Positions 32,584 through 45,489 of a stretch of DNA of 64,000 nt are shown piece by piece. The notes under the pieces are model-generated. The model ran no database searches. It saw only the letters and a list, made by a program, of their open reading frames with translations, and was not told where the DNA came from. The stretch spans positions 297,319,565 through 297,383,564 of the forward strand of contig JAVHZZ010000003.1 of the NCBI GenBank assembly GCA_036250195.1, in the 5' to 3' direction. Each line of letters starts with the position of its first letter. Within the stretch, counting starts at the first letter, position 1. The position numbers and the translations under genes were made by a program. This DNA comes from Mixophyes australis (Eukaryota; Chordata; Amphibia; Anura; Limnodynastidae).

Positions 32584-34207
32584 ATCAGGCTATATCTCAC
32601 CGCGGGAGCTCTGTGAAGCTGCCCCCAGGTGACACTTCTATCTTCTCACACTGGGATGTGCAAAGCCATCCAATACATTTACATCAGACTCTCTGACTTC
32701 ACATTTTACACTTTAACTAAACTTACCAATGGATTCATTTGATATAACCTATTTACATATTTACACTGCAGTTATTTATTTCTTATAAATAACTGCAAGC
32801 TCTCTATGTTCAAGACAGCAGCATATTTGGTGTTCAGAACACGGTTGCCAGAATTGTTCTCTTTCACTTTTTCTGTAAGTCGATATTTCCAAAGTGTCTA
32901 CATTACTACAATCGGAATTAATTTGTCGCACTCACTTTTGTTGGACATATAGTCATCAAACTAATGATTACAACCACATGTGGGCCCTTACCAAATTTTT
33001 GCAATGCCGCCCACAAATGTCTAGTAATGACCTCTTGCTGTAGGGATGTGAGTGTCTTGTGTCTCCTGTGACAGGATTTATTGAGGTTGACACTGATTAC
33101 TGTTTTCTGAACACAATTCATTGATGCTGCATATGGGTGACACTGGCAGATATATTAAGCTAGTTAACAGGGAGCAGTGTATGGGGTGGAGAGCTGAGGG
33201 TATTTATTAGGCCTTAGACCCTTCCCTCTGTGAATCTAGCCACACCACATATGATAATGGCCAGCATTGTCCAGTGTGATAGCGTGGCCCTCAATGGATA
33301 TCGCACAGTGACCCACATTTGCACAGTTTGGGGCCTTTGCCAATCACCATCTCTGCTGCTGGGCTCTCTCCATTGCAGGCCACATCCAACACAGTGAATC
33401 TAAGGCTTTCAATTAGAACTATTATTGAGAAAGGAAGAGATTGATCCTGCTCCTAATGACATGGCATATTAATCTGTATAGATAAAAATAATAATAATAA
33501 ATACAGCTCTTTACAGTTATTGACTGCGTTCTTTCACTTCTGTGATATAGAATTGTTTTCTGCAGCTTTAGTGCCAAGGAAACCACAAACCATACTATGT
33601 CAGCAGGGTATCTGATATCCTAGCAAGGCTAACAATGAAAAAATCTGTAGCATAGTTATAGTTTACCCTGTTGCTTTACAGTCACTAAGGGCCATTTACA
33701 AACTGCAATGTAGAAAACTGCAATGTAGAAAAACGCAGAGGAAATGTCATTCTGTGACACCACGTGTATATTTTTGTGCAACAGCACCAAATTTTTTGAG
33801 GAAGTACTTTGGACTTGTGGGGAAAAGATGATGGTGCATGTGGGTGTGCACAACTGATAGATTTGGGAAAACAAGAGATGTTCATTATTAAGTATGTGAA
33901 CACATGGCATTACGTTTTGCAGGTTAAGATTATTTAATCAAGATAAATGAGTCGAGAGGGCACATTTATAAGGACATTCCTATTTTGCAGGATGCACAAC
34001 CCTTTTTCACGCTCCTATTTGCAACATAAAAATTAAACGCCCGCATCTATAAGTAGCCTCCAGTATATGTGCATCATCGGTACCACAACTGGTCCATTCA
34101 AAGATTTCTTGTTATAATTTGTAGACAATCATTTATATATTATCCCTTTTCCCCAAATTCACCATGTTTTCTGCCCCTAATAACAAATAAACAGTAGATT
34201 CCAAAGT
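32584..34207. other. Unassigned spacer
   Basis: No gene recognised. A small direct repeat (ACTGCAATGTAGAAAA twice) occurs at about 33704-33732. Confidence 0.45.
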
Positions 34208-34582
34208 ACAGCTGTCACTCAGCTAGGGTAGGAGGAATACCCGTACAGTCGGCTCACGTTGGTATTACCTCCCCAGAGGCATAGAGTCTACTGGTGAGGG
34301 AGGTATGCGCCAGGGACTCGCACAAGGGAGTTTGGATTTTGCTGCTCCCAAACCGCAGATCTCAGCCCTCTTAGGGGGGTGATGATCGAGACTGTATTGA
34401 GAACCAAGAAAATAACTGAAAATGCCACGGATGGGAAGTAGCAGAATAACTGAGAGGCTAGAAGACAGTTTCCCAGGGAAACGGTAGAGCCAATGTACTA
34501 AGAGCAAGGATCAGCAGGAGAGTATGCAGGTTATACAGGAGGCTGGTAGTGGTGATCTGCGGATAGATGTCCTGGAGACTCA

Positions 34583-34909
34583 TCATCATCATCACCATTT
34601 ATTTATATAGTGGCACTGATTCTGCAGCGCTGTACAGAGAACTCACTCACATCAGTCCCTGCCCCATTGGGGCTTACAGTCTAAATTCCCATAGACACAC
34701 ACACAGACAGACAGACTAGGGTCAATTTGTTAGCAGCCATTTAACCTACCAGTATATTTTTGTAGTGTGGGAGGAAACCGGAGCACCCGGAGAAAACTAA
34801 CGCAAACACAGGGAGAACATACAAACTCCTCACAGATAAGGCCATGGTCGGGAATTGAATTCATGACCCCAGTGCTGTAAGGCAGAAGTGCTAACCACTA
34901 AGCCACTGT
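34583..34909 (-). mobile_element. V-SINE copy 3 with 8-bp TSD
   Basis: Full-length V-SINE on the minus strand with tRNA-like head, conserved core, L2-like tail and (ATG)n end. The flanking duplication GAGACTCA is perfect (34575-34582, 34910-34917). It lies inside a 96-bp repeat unit of the solo LTR. Confidence 0.88.
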
Positions 34910-34912
34910 GAG

Positions 34913-35330
34913 ACTCAGAGAACAGGTGGCAATAATTTTCAGAGCGTTACCACTTGATAGTGGAATAGGCACAGAGGATGTGATGATCTGCGGATAGATG
35001 TCCTGGATACTCAGAGAACAGGTAGCAATAATCTGCAGAGCGTTACCACTTGATAGTGGAATAGACACAGAGACTGTGATGATCCGTGGATAGATGTCCT
35101 AGAGACTCGGAGAACAAGTAGCAATAATCTGCAGAGCATTACCACAGGATAGAGGAGTAGACAAAGAGGCTGTGATGACCTGCGGTTAGATGTACTGGAA
35201 ACTCAGAGAACAGGTAGCAATAATCTGCACAGCGTTACCACAGGACAGTGGAGTAGATACAGAGGCTGTGATGATCTGCAGATAGATTCGCTGGAGACTC
35301 AGAGAACAGGTAGCAAACTGGAGCCAGGAA
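34913..35330. repeat. 96-bp tandem repeats in the solo LTR
   Basis: ACTC(A/G)GAGAACA recurs at 34913, 35009, 35105, 35201 and 35297, exactly 96 bp apart. Each unit includes GCAATAATCTGCAGAGCGTTA and GATAGATGTCCTGGAGACTC. Part of a further unit lies left of the SINE (from about 34550). Confidence 0.95.
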
Positions 35331-35592
35331 CAGGACGTCTGAACAGGAGGATAGACCTGGAGATCTGGCAATTTACACAGGTAAGAGGTGTCTTTAAATA
35401 GTGAGATCAGGCATCTGATTGGTTGAAGGAACTGAATGTAGAGAAGTGCCATTTCGCTCATACTTAGTTCACCAGACGATATGTTGTCCTACCAGGAGAG
35501 CCGCGGCGTCCGACCTGGAGAAGTACAGTAACCGTGAATAAGGTGAGTAACAGCGAGGGGCCCGTCGATCAGGTCTGATGTGTGACAATAGC

Positions 35593-37090
35593 CATTGTCT
35601 GTGTATAATGATGCAGCACACAAGCAATCTCCCAAGTCAATACCTGGTGAAAGGATCACTGTCCATATTCTTCAGGCTACTGTGTAGACTCGGGTGGAGG
35701 TACTGTGCCAAGGAGAGAAGGTGGGAAAAATTAATTGTATACACAATTATCAGTACCCCTTAGGGAACTAGGGTCAGTGTTAATTAAACAAATGAAGGAA
35801 ACAGATAGCTAGGAGACAGGGTGCCAAAATTCAGCGAGAGGGTCCAAACAGACAGTGCTTTAGGGGAGGGAGGAAAGGGTGTCATAGTCTCAATGGGCAA
35901 GGTTCAGGAGAGTGATGGCCCCAGGGCACCGAGTGCCAAGAGACAGGGAAAAGAGTATGTCAGGTTACCAGGAGACAAGGTGCCAGGAGAATGAGAGTCC
36001 CAAGGGACAGGGTCACAGAGAGCAGAGGAGAGAGTTCAGGAACCTAACCATTGAGCCTTCCAGTAAAGTCTTCTATGGAGCTTTTCTCGTTTTCTCGGTT
36101 GAAGCCGTAATCTTTAAATGTTAGTTAAAAGGAAAAAAATTAACAGATCTGCAAATTTAATTGCAAAATTTCTGTTCAAATCTAAGAAAGACCAGGAAGT
36201 GTGAGTAATTAGAAAATACATTTGTGCTAAGGGTCTAAGAAAGCCCACAAGCTATTTCCATCTCCATTAGTCGTATATATTTGCACCTGTTACTTTACCT
36301 TTTATTTTGTTTTCCATACAATTAATATGCTAAAAACCTTCATGCAATCTTCACTGATTTTCCAGACTAAGAAAAACTTTTCCCAGGTGCCTAGTTCCAA
36401 AATAAGATTTGTTCATTAGTTCCAAAGAGTTTTCAGCATTTTTAAACTTGATATAAATTAATGTACTATTTACTGCTTTCTGCATGCTTTTACCATGGTA
36501 ACAATGTGATGTACAAAATGTACATAAGCATTCTCACAGCACAATTCTTTTTGGGAACAATATTTCCAGGACAGAGCTGAACATAAGCTAATTAGGGTCA
36601 GTTATGAAAGTGAAAAAGACCAAAATGTTGAAATTAATGAAGGGGATAGTCCTAAAGTGGCAGTAAGGAGAAGTAATGTTTTTACTATCTCCATCATGTA
36701 CAACTGCAATCCTGCAAATGTATGAGTAGATTGATTTTATGGGAGTCAGTTTACAACATTGAGATGTGGACGTGCAACTCTGCATATGCAATCTGCGCAA
36801 ATAGAAATGTTTTGCACTCTTGCACTTTTCTTAGGACCTATTATTATACATTTGTTCTCCGGGCACAGACTTTTCTGGCAGTTACTGTTCTCATTGTATA
36901 CAACAGTCCTTAAATAAAATAATTTAAAATATTTTTATCTTATGAGAGCCTCATTCTGATGTACTACAGTGATAATCAAAATTAAATATCTCTGTAATGC
37001 CTAAACCTAAAGGTCATTTTTACAAATTAAATCCCTTTGGTTTAATACTGTATTTATGGTCTTCTCTTCATTGTTAGCAGCCGAGAGAGT
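35593..37090. other. Unassigned spacer
   Basis: No gene recognised. The part near 35890-36040 is purine-rich with loose AGGAGACAGGGTGCCA repeats. Confidence 0.45.
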
Positions 37091-37094
37091 AATA

Positions 37095-37812
37095 TATGGA
37101 TCCTCAACCTATCAGTCTTGTCCATTTGCTGAACACAACTCAGATATCAGCATTATTAGCTATTATCGATTTCGCTTCTCCTTTGCATAAATCCCTTCAT
37201 TGGCTCCCTATCCATTTCAGAATTCAGTTCAAGCTCCTTACCCTCACTTACAAAGCCCTTACCAACCCTTCTTCCCCCTACATCTCTGACCTTGTCTGGA
37301 GATACATACCTACCTGGCCACTCAACTCTGCCTCTGACCTCTGCCTCAATTCACCTCTTATTATGTCCTTCCATGCTCGCCTCAAAGACTTCTGCAGTGC
37401 TGCCCCTAATCTTTGTAACTCCCTACCCTGTCTCACTTGAATCTCCTCCAACCTTAAGTCCTTCAAACGCTCACTCACAACTCACCTATTTAAGCTTACC
37501 TATACTACCACCTCCTAACCATTCTATCCATCACCTCCTCTATCTTATCTGCCATCCAAGTTTTTCTCCCAGTTGGTCTACTTTAGAATGTAAACCCTTG
37601 CGGGCAGGGTCATCTCTACCTATTGTCCCACGTCTGTCTACTGTCCCTTGTACATCCTGTCACGACTTTTGGTGCACTCTGTGAGTCCCCATAGCATTAC
37701 TCACACTCATTTGTGCTTCTGACATGTATTAACTCATCTATATGTTACTTGCTTCTGTATCCGGTGCTACGGAATCTGTGGCGCCTTATATATAAATAGA
37801 TAAATAATAATT
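37095..37812 (+). pseudogene. L2-like LINE, ORF2 C-terminus and complete 3' end
   Basis: An open frame at 37096-37440 encodes the C-terminal end of the L2 protein: SLHWLPIHFRIQFKLLTLTY, KALTNPSSPYISDLV, then RLKDFCSAAPNLCNSLP. The 3' UTR contains AACCCTTGCGGGCAGGGTC. It ends GGTGCTACGGAATCTGTGGC, a TATATAAATA tail, the same module found at the V-SINE 3' ends. The 5' side is truncated, so there is no catalytic domain. A clear example of the LINE family likely to mobilise the V-SINEs. Confidence 0.85.
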
Positions 37813-38374
37813 AGCTGTATATAATCGGGTAATTTATGTGTGCGTGGTTGTCTGCATAACATGTTTCCCAGCAGTTCAAATTGTTGTTGTCAGCAATGAA
37901 GGACAGACCATCTGAACAGAAAGTGTCAAGTAGAAACCTCAATCTTTCAAAATAACCTTAAAGGATAAAACTGGTGTTTTCTATAAAAAATTAAATAAAA
38001 AGCAGCTGAATATGCAATTATAGATTTACAATAAGTCTAGAACAATATAGAAATTTTTGCTGGAGGGGGTTACCATAGTTACTGGTAATCCTTGTGAAAT
38101 TGTCAGGTACAGTTAGAATACTGGTATTATACTTAGTAGCAATACATCGTTACACCTGAATGGTTTTAGTCAAAGTTGCCAAATAGAGAATAGTGAAGTG
38201 TTTCAGTTACAAATTATATTATAATTATTATTATTATAATTATAATTATTACCACAGACTTGAAAGCAAACAACAGTTAGAACGACATGTTGATGGCAAC
38301 TGCTGTAATTCCCGACATGGAGGAAATACAGACTTCTTGAAAAAGTGACATACAAGAATTCAGAGAAAGTAACA
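37813..38374. other. AT-rich spacer
   Basis: Nothing recognised except a TAATTATTAT-rich run near 38215-38250. Confidence 0.5.
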
Positions 38375-38512
38375 TACTGGCACTGAGATTTACGTCACTT
38401 CGAAGGCCGACTGTTACATTGCTGCAATTAAAGGGGCAACGCGTGGACCCGCCCGCTGTGTAATATACAACCCTTCCTAAAAAACATTACACAGCCGGCG
38501 GGTCCTGATCAT
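38375..38512. mobile_element. Half copy of the foldback MITE family
   Basis: GGCACTGAGATTTACGTCAC, GACTGTTACATTGCT and GGCGGGTCC align with the left arm and loop of the element at 31258. The right arm is missing. Confidence 0.55.
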
Positions 38513-39127
38513 GACTGATCATGTAAATTCTATGGAGATCCCAATTGTGAGTGCATACTCACTGCAGAATTGGAATGACATTATTCCATTGTTGAAAAAG
38601 ATTTTTAGTTTGGTTTACAAATGAAAAGATATGATGTGCTTTGGAACAATAATTGCTCATCATTGCAGTGTACATACTAATGCAATATTGGGCCAAACAG
38701 TTGTTTATTGGGTGACTGTCCCGATAATCGGCTGAAAACTCTGTAGTGTGAACTCAGCCTTACTAAGGAGTATCACAAAGGGGACAAAGTTGCTATTAGT
38801 AAACCAAGAACTGTAGGTGGCGGGAGATGGGCCCAACTTTTCCACCCCGCTAAAGTATTCTAATTTTGTTTGTGAAATATATATGTGTATATATTTTAAA
38901 CTGTCAATATGCTGTGTTCATTCTCTCTTCCCCTGCCCATGACTGATTCTCATTCCCTTTTAATAAGAGTGCAGAAAGGATTAGATTAAAATGTTATTTT
39001 ACGCAATGCACTCAATAGAGTTTTTTAGTAGTTTATCATTTTATTATATTTTATTTTAGTCTGTTGTTCACTTTTCCATAGAATAATGAAAGAAATAACC
39101 TTTATCAGTTGTCTATTAAATAGATAT
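38513..39127. other. AT-rich spacer
   Basis: No features recognised. Confidence 0.5.
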
Positions 39128-39690
39128 ATACACTAATCAACCACAACATTAAAACCACCTGGCTAATATTGTGTAGGTCCACTCGTGCCGCCAAAACAGC
39201 TCTGACCCATGGAGTCATGGACTCCACAAGACCTCTGAAGGTGTCCTGTGGTGTCTGGCACCAAGACGTCAGCAGCTGATCCTTTAAGTTCTGTAAGTTG
39301 TGAGGTGGGGCCTCCATGTCTCTGACTTGCTTTTCCAGCTTGTCCCACCTATGTTCAATCTTATTGAGATCCAAAAAAATTGGAGGCCAAGACAACACCT
39401 TGAACTCTTTGTCATGTTCCTCAAACCATTCCTGAACAACTTTTGCACTGTGGCAAAAATGTTTATCCTGCTCAAAGAGGCCACTGCCAGCTTGCCTTCT
39501 TCCTATAGTGCATCCTGGTGCCATCTCTTCCCCAGGTAAACAACACACACACCCAGCCATCCACATGATGTATAAGAAAACATGATTTCTCAGACCAAGC
39601 CACCTTCTTCCATTGCTCCATTGCTCTATTTCTCTACTGGTCCAGTTCTGACGCTCACATGTCCATTGTAGGTGCGTTCACCGGCTGATT
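39128..39690 (-). pseudogene. Tc1-like transposon 3' part, internally deleted
   Basis: The left end carries the terminal sequence ACTAATCAACCACAACATTA next to a TA target. On the minus strand, a 153-residue open frame (39105-39566) reads the transposase C-terminus: FEQDKHFCHSAKVVQEWF with the second Asp, KIEHRWDKLEKQV with the third acidic residue, APPHNLQNLKDQLLTSWCQ and RAVLAARVDLHN. About 45 residues between GRRQ and SGLF are missing compared with the copy at 22.7 kb, and the N-terminal half is absent. Inactive. Confidence 0.85.
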
Positions 39691-40370
39691 GATTAATATA
39701 TTTAGAAGTGGCCGGTATGAAAAATGTAATGGGAAAGTAAGTAAGTGTAGTTCGATAATTTAACAATGAAGGCAGTAGGAGGAGTGGAAGAATGGCATAT
39801 CACTGTATACACCCGGACCACTGTATATATCTACATAAATAAAAGAAACCAGCTAATTATTTAAAATGCTTAAGTGTTTGTGATTTAAAAAACATACACT
39901 GAGTGTGAAAATTTACCTTTTTACAAGTATTGTGCTGCTTCTGCTAGCAAAATTTAGTATTCAAGACATTTGGTAATACCTAAGCTGATGCAATGGAATG
40001 AGCTAAGTATGGAGATCTGGAAGGGCTATATTTGCAGCCCCTTTCCTCTAGGGACCTAGTAGTGACAACTGCCTAAAACTTAGCCAGCATCATCACTATT
40101 GCCATTGTCCCCATCATCATCATCATCACTGTCCACTTTATCTGTTATTTTTAATTTCTCAACCCCAATGACGTTTATGCAGCATGTAGAAGACAATTTG
40201 GATGTTGCTACTATGTACAGGTGGTTTAGTGCAAAAAGGACTGGAAGAAATAATTGCTAATGTATTTTGCTTAAAAATATGCAGATATGTGTACATAGCA
40301 CTGTATAAACTTTGCCAGGCTTCCATTCATCAAACACTTTTATGGTTCATGTAATACTCTTGATGAAGGG
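39691..40370. other. AT-rich spacer
   Basis: No gene; a short (CAT)n-like run lies near 40085-40130. Confidence 0.5.
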
Positions 40371-40610
40371 TTACATCCAGTGGTGGTGTGATAGCTATGG
40401 GGCCAGGAGGTGACGGGAGCTTGGTAATGCTGGGTAGCTCCCACCTCTGAGGCCCCTGCATTCCCCTGAGGCTCTTGCTCTGCTCTCAATAGAGCAGAGA
40501 GGACAACTCTTCTAAGCATGCACCTGTCATGAACAGAGAGGGGGCCAGGAGGCGAGAACAGCATCGTCTGGCCCCTACCCAAATTTTGCTATGTTCCATC
40601 TCTAGTGCAT
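40371..40610. mobile_element. Possible hAT-like MITE
   Basis: A GC-rich island in AT-rich DNA begins CAGTGGTGGTGTGATAGCTA and contains GGGGCC...GGCCCC inverted motifs at both ends (about 40399 and 40572). The termini match poorly and no good duplication was found. Confidence 0.35.
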
Positions 40611-40624
40611 CTGTGAATGTCCCT

Positions 40625-41531
40625 GAAATCTGCGACATTCCTTTACTGTAATGAATAAATAAGAACTTGCTGACAGATTTGGTTTCAGCATATGCAGTTT
40701 CTTACTGTATAACTGAAGGGGTTAACGAAAAGCAGTTTTCAGTAACTCCACCCCCTCAATTCCCCCACTCCATGTAGAGGACATTGCTCAATTATTACTA
40801 CATAGTATGAGATAGTTGACACTACTTACCATCATATAGAGACATCACATTCTGAACATCAATAAAAGAAAGAAGGCTGCAAACGATTACCACAGTAAGA
40901 GGCACATATGTGCCTTCTCCTTTTTTTTTTTATATATATATAGAGAGAGAGAGATATACACATGTTTCACATTTGTGACCAATAACAATAGACTCGCAGT
41001 TTCTTTTGGACTATTGACGCCATATTGCTATACTTATTTCACGAGATTATTACATCTCCAAGTGTACTGGCCAGCCACTAAATGTCTATATTTAGACTAT
41101 TCATTTTATTTTATTACATTTCATTGTTTTATATGTAATTTTATTTATATGCATATCCCTGGAGATTTATAATAAATCGATGTTATATGAAGCCCGCCAT
41201 CTAAGGATATCATTTTTATTTGATGCATATATATGGTGGCGCTTCCCACTTCTTCAAACTAATCGAACAGCAGTGTTTGCATCTTGGAATTTAACTTGTT
41301 TACCTGATACAATGCTGTATAACCTTATTGGTATATTTGTAAGGTATGTGCATCAGCAATTATTAATTTTATTATAATGCATTTTGTACTAAACCACCTG
41401 CACCCAATGAGATGTTCTGACCATTTCCTCGTCATGTTTGACTCTGATCACCATTTCACTGTTTTCCTACTGATTTTTAAAATTTTTAAGTGACAATACT
41501 TACTAGATGTTTTGTCTGCCTACTTTCAGGA
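40625..41531. other. AT-rich spacer
   Basis: No gene. A TATATA/GAGAGA microsatellite is at 40930-40955. Confidence 0.5.
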
Positions 41532-41539
41532 GATACCTG

Positions 41540-41722
41540 CAGGGCCATCTTTTCCATTGGGCACGATGGGCAGGTGCCCGGGCGCCCCACGGGCAAGGGG
41601 GCCCCATAGGCAGGGCTCTTAATTAGAATAAATAGTCCTGCAAAAGAAAAATATGTATATGTAGTAGGGGCCCCAGTGCACTGCTTTGCCCGGGGGCCCA
41701 TAATGTTGTTAAGATGGCCCTG
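41540..41722. mobile_element. hAT MITE with perfect TIR and TSD
   Basis: Perfect 12-bp TIRs CAGGGCCATCTT/AAGATGGCCCTG and a perfect 8-bp duplication GATACCTG (41532-41539, 41723-41730). 183 bp, GC-rich, non-coding. Confidence 0.92.
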
Positions 41723-41833
41723 GATACCTGAATCTAAGGCCCCTTAGCAACAGGACATTCTCGGGAAGTTGGGCTGCACCATCTGCAGTGCAGCTCTGAT
41801 GTGTGAGTAGATGTATCATATTTTTATTTTAAT

Positions 41834-41942
41834 CATCATCATCATCAGCTATTTATTTAGCGTCACTAATTCTGCAGTGCTGTACAGAGAACTCACTCAC
41901 ATCAGTCCCTGCCCCATTGAAGCTTACCATGTAAATCCCAGC
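41834..41942 (-). mobile_element. V-SINE copy 4, 5'-truncated
   Basis: Only the 3' quarter is present: (ATG)n end, TAGTGACGCTAAATAAATAG-like tail and the CTCTGTACAGCACTGCAGAA segment shared with the other copies. Confidence 0.8.
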
Positions 41943-44202
41943 ATTTTGCCACTTATGACTCATTATGCCTGAAGAGGGGTGACGGGGGACACAAATGGTG
42001 TTCTAACGCAGGCAATGTACAATAAGGGCGTGTTTAAGCAATTGCATTTGTATTCAGACTGGAGGTAAGGGGAGATGTAAGTAGCGGATGATGACAAACT
42101 CTCAAACTAGAAACCATTTGTAATTAGAGGTTTATGATTGATTTACATATTGAAATTTAGCAGTTGCTTGACAATAGATTACGATTCACAGAGGATGTTT
42201 AAGCAAAGACAAAACAAAATATTATTTTTTATACGCATGTTGGGAAGTTGTTCCTGCTGCATTAGCTAGGTTATTCAACATAAAATAAAAGTTTTTTTTT
42301 ACATGTTCCCAAGTTGGATGTAAGTCTCTGAGAGATGTTTTAAGCAGACGCTTCTGTTACTCATTCAGAAGCATCTACAGCTCTAAATACGATGTACATA
42401 TGCATGCACTTGCGTACAACTTTTAAATTCACAAGATACGCTTACATCTGCGCTTCACTCTAAATCAGACCCAGGATGTACAGACAGTTGGTGTATCAAT
42501 TGCCTATAAGCTTTAAACGCCCTGTTACTTTTGTGTCAAAGTACTTTTTACATGGCGCCCAATGCATTATGTAGAAAGTTATGCAGACCTGGATTGGCTG
42601 TCTATGCCATAGATTATGTTATGTTTACTGTCGAGTGAATTCCATTGCACAGTTCCCATGCTTCACAGTGCTTGTAAGGCAGCAGTGATGTGAAAAGTCG
42701 AGAAAATCACACATGAGTAAGTGTAACATAGTAGTTGGTCCAACTTGACCAAGTTATTCCATTTATATACAGCTCACATTAATAAGCTATACTCTCTCCT
42801 GGGAGAAGGCAATAAGGAGACTGTGGGGTGGGATGGACTCAACATACATAGGGGACTATGTGAAAAGTACTTTTACACAAAGGTGACAGGTTCTCTTTAA
42901 TATCTCTCTATTCTGTCCGATGGGAATGTCTGTAAAAGTAGAATGCTAGGATCTCTCCACTTTAATCCAAGGAATATATCAGATAACTGCTTTTATTTTA
43001 CTCCCATGTCGACATAAGCAACATTTTCAAAGCTTTTCTATGAAATATTCGACTCATTCTGCACTTGAGCGTGAAATTTTGTATGTTTCGTCATTGCAGA
43101 TTGGCCTTAAGTGTTCCCAGTCCTACCCCATGCACACCACATAGCAGAATGAATTGACTGTCACCCCAGCTCTAGTCATAGATCATAAATTCTTTGGAAT
43201 GCCAAATTACAAATACAGTGCAGAGTACTCCATGGAACGGTAAAGCAAAGTAGAACTGGGTGATTGCATTGCTTTAACTTCTCACCTCTACAGAATGTCA
43301 CTCACTAGTTTCCCAAGGGAGCAAAACAATCTAAAAATCCCAATGCGTGTATTATAATATATTAAACAGTGTTATATACTAAGAGTAAAACAAATCTGTA
43401 GCACAAATGTAAATGACAAAAAATTGAATTAAGAAAACTAAATAATCTAAAAGCAAAGTATTTGCAAACAAGTACTTAGATAGACTTTTATTGTAGATAT
43501 ACACTACAGCTTTATTCTTTACATTTTACTTCTATGGAGTTATATCGTAGTGTCATTAGTCTTTTTCCTGAGGTATCTTTATTCCAGAGATCCTGTTATG
43601 CGTTAAAACATTCATCTGCAGTAAAGTCTGAAAATGCCCTAGATATGTCAGAGCTCTTTGAAAGAGAATTGCAGTACCTGCACATCAGTGGATGAAGCAG
43701 CCTAAGTTGGCAGGTTTGTGTTTTTTATCATACAAACTGTAATAAATCACAGCTGTAGTGTGCATAACTATCTTCAAATGTTTCCATGCAGTTACTGGCT
43801 AGTAAAATTCTCATTTTAGAACAGATATTATTAAATATGAAAATATATTTTGTTTGAGTATTATAAATCTCCTATGGCAATTCCACACATGAGGTATTTA
43901 AAATTGTTTTCTTTCTGTCAATTTTGTTTATAAATTAACATTTAGAATAGGCAAATGTATTAGTTCTTACACAAAATGTTGTGATAAAAAAGCAACAGTG
44001 TGTGATACTTTATTCCACAAATAGCAATCAATGGATAATGCTAGTTAAGCAACTTTGTGGCAGTATTTAATCTGTTCTTTGGTTTTATTTAGTCAAAACT
44101 ATCTGATTTCCATAAAACAGGTCTTTAGACTAAATATTTTTACCATATAGGTTTTATCGTTCTTTGATTCAAATTATAAATAGTACTCCAATATGAGCAC
44201 AT
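41943..44202. other. Unassigned spacer
   Basis: About 2.3 kb without gene. Around 42000-42040 it resembles 7170-7215. A CATAGTAGTTGGTCCAACTTGA segment near 42730 looks like part of a dispersed frog repeat, not certain. Confidence 0.4.
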
Positions 44203-44262
44203 GGTAACATAGTAACATAGTTGATGAGGTTGAAAAAAGACACCAGTCCATCAAAAGTAGTG
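44203..44262. repeat. Dispersed frog-type repeat fragment
   Basis: GGTAACATAGTAACATAG and TTGAAAAAAGACACCAGTCC form a short repeat commonly met in anuran sequence, here cut off by the adjoining SINE. Family unknown. Confidence 0.4.
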
Positions 44263-44690
44263 GTAGTACTGTGGTTAGCATTGCTGTCTCATAGTGAGCT
44301 TAATTAAAACCAGGACAACCAAGCAGAGGTTGACAGGGGCTGACTGGCAATTTTTAGCCTGGGGTTGAGACTCGGCTCAAAAGGCTATTGGAAACATTAT
44401 ATAGGAAAAAATGCAGGTAGTCCAATGACCCATCCAAGGTAGCCCACTATGGGGCTGGTCTGGGACAGACGCCCACTGCCCTGCCAACCTCTAGAGGTTG
44501 TATGTTCTCCCTATGTTTGCTGGGGATTCCACTGGGTGCCTTGGCTTCCTCCCATACTCCAATACATACAGGTAGGTAATCATGGCGTGTGTGTGTTTTT
44601 TGGAGAATTTACATTGTAGACTCCACGGGGGCAGGGAATTGTGCCAATTATTAAAAATAGATGTTGGCACGATGTAATTAAAGGTTAAGA
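44257..44690 (+). mobile_element. V-SINE copy 5, plus strand, interrupted
   Basis: The tRNA-like head (TACTGTGGTTAGCATTGCTG, about 44267-44286) is separated from the core (GGTTGTATGTTCTCCC, about 44497) by about 190 bp of foreign sequence that includes CAGGGGCTGACTGGCAA. The core and tail resume after it and end in GGCACGATGTAATTAAAGG. More diverged than the other copies. Confidence 0.6.
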
Positions 44691-45488
44691 AAAAAGAAAA
44701 TCTGAAGCTACTTTTTAACTGGGCAAGTGCGGTGCCATTTTGCATAGTAAAGTGATGGTCAATGTTCTATAGATGTATGAGATAACTTTTCATCTCAGCA
44801 GATCCTTCTACTAATACAAACATATGAAAAATAAGGGTACATCCTCTAAAATAAAATACAAATAGGAGGTGTTTCCATGGTATATAATAATACTGTTAAA
44901 AAACACGTACCAGACATATATCAGTATGAGGTTTATCACAATACTGTCACAGCACACGACAGAAGCAGACCTGAGACCTAGACTGCAGGCCAAATACAGA
45001 ATAGCAACAGCAGACACACAATTTCCAGAAAAGTGGTAAAACAGAGAATGAAGTGGTCTTTGATGTCCGATTATCCAGACACTGCAGTCAATATCTCACA
45101 CATTTCACCGGCAGACATCAGTGTAAGAATGTCCAAAGTGCATGCATCACCAACAATAGGTGAGTATTTTTTCAACCTTTAAAGGCATTCATAAATCCCA
45201 CAGTATACACTACTATAATTCTCTCTTCACATTGGCGTTCTAAGAATGTACACATACCGGTACATTCTTCCTATACCAACAGAAGCAGCATACAAAGATC
45301 CCAAGGCCAAACGTGACTACTTATTCTGGTGCTACAGTTTAAGTAGCTTTCTTGCCTCATCAGTGCACTTTCAAGAAACATCAAGGGCAGTGTAGGATCA
45401 AAGTAAGCAAGAAACCAAACCTTGGTTGATAGCAGAGGGCTTTATGGAAGTGTGCATTGTCGTTTATAAAAGTCCTATCTATTTAACA
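44691..45488. other. AT-rich spacer
   Basis: No feature recognised. Confidence 0.45.
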
Positions 45489-45489
45489 T

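Larger units (their letters stand above)
34213..35587 (-). mobile_element. Solo gypsy LTR interrupted by a V-SINE
   Basis: On the minus strand it begins TGTCACACATCAG (35587) and ends GAGTGACA (34213), the same TGTCAC...GTGACA termini as the complete element at 12165. The flanking 5-mers ACAGC (34208-34212) and ATAGC (35588-35592) match at 4 of 5. A TATTTAAA box lies at 35393-35400 on the minus strand. The R-U5 part holds 96-bp tandem repeats. About 1.05 kb without the SINE. It represents LTR-LTR recombination of a related family. Confidence 0.7.

Noticed and set aside
34913..35330. CRISPR-like or satellite array
   Set aside because: Units are full-length direct tandem copies without spacers, inside a eukaryotic LTR.
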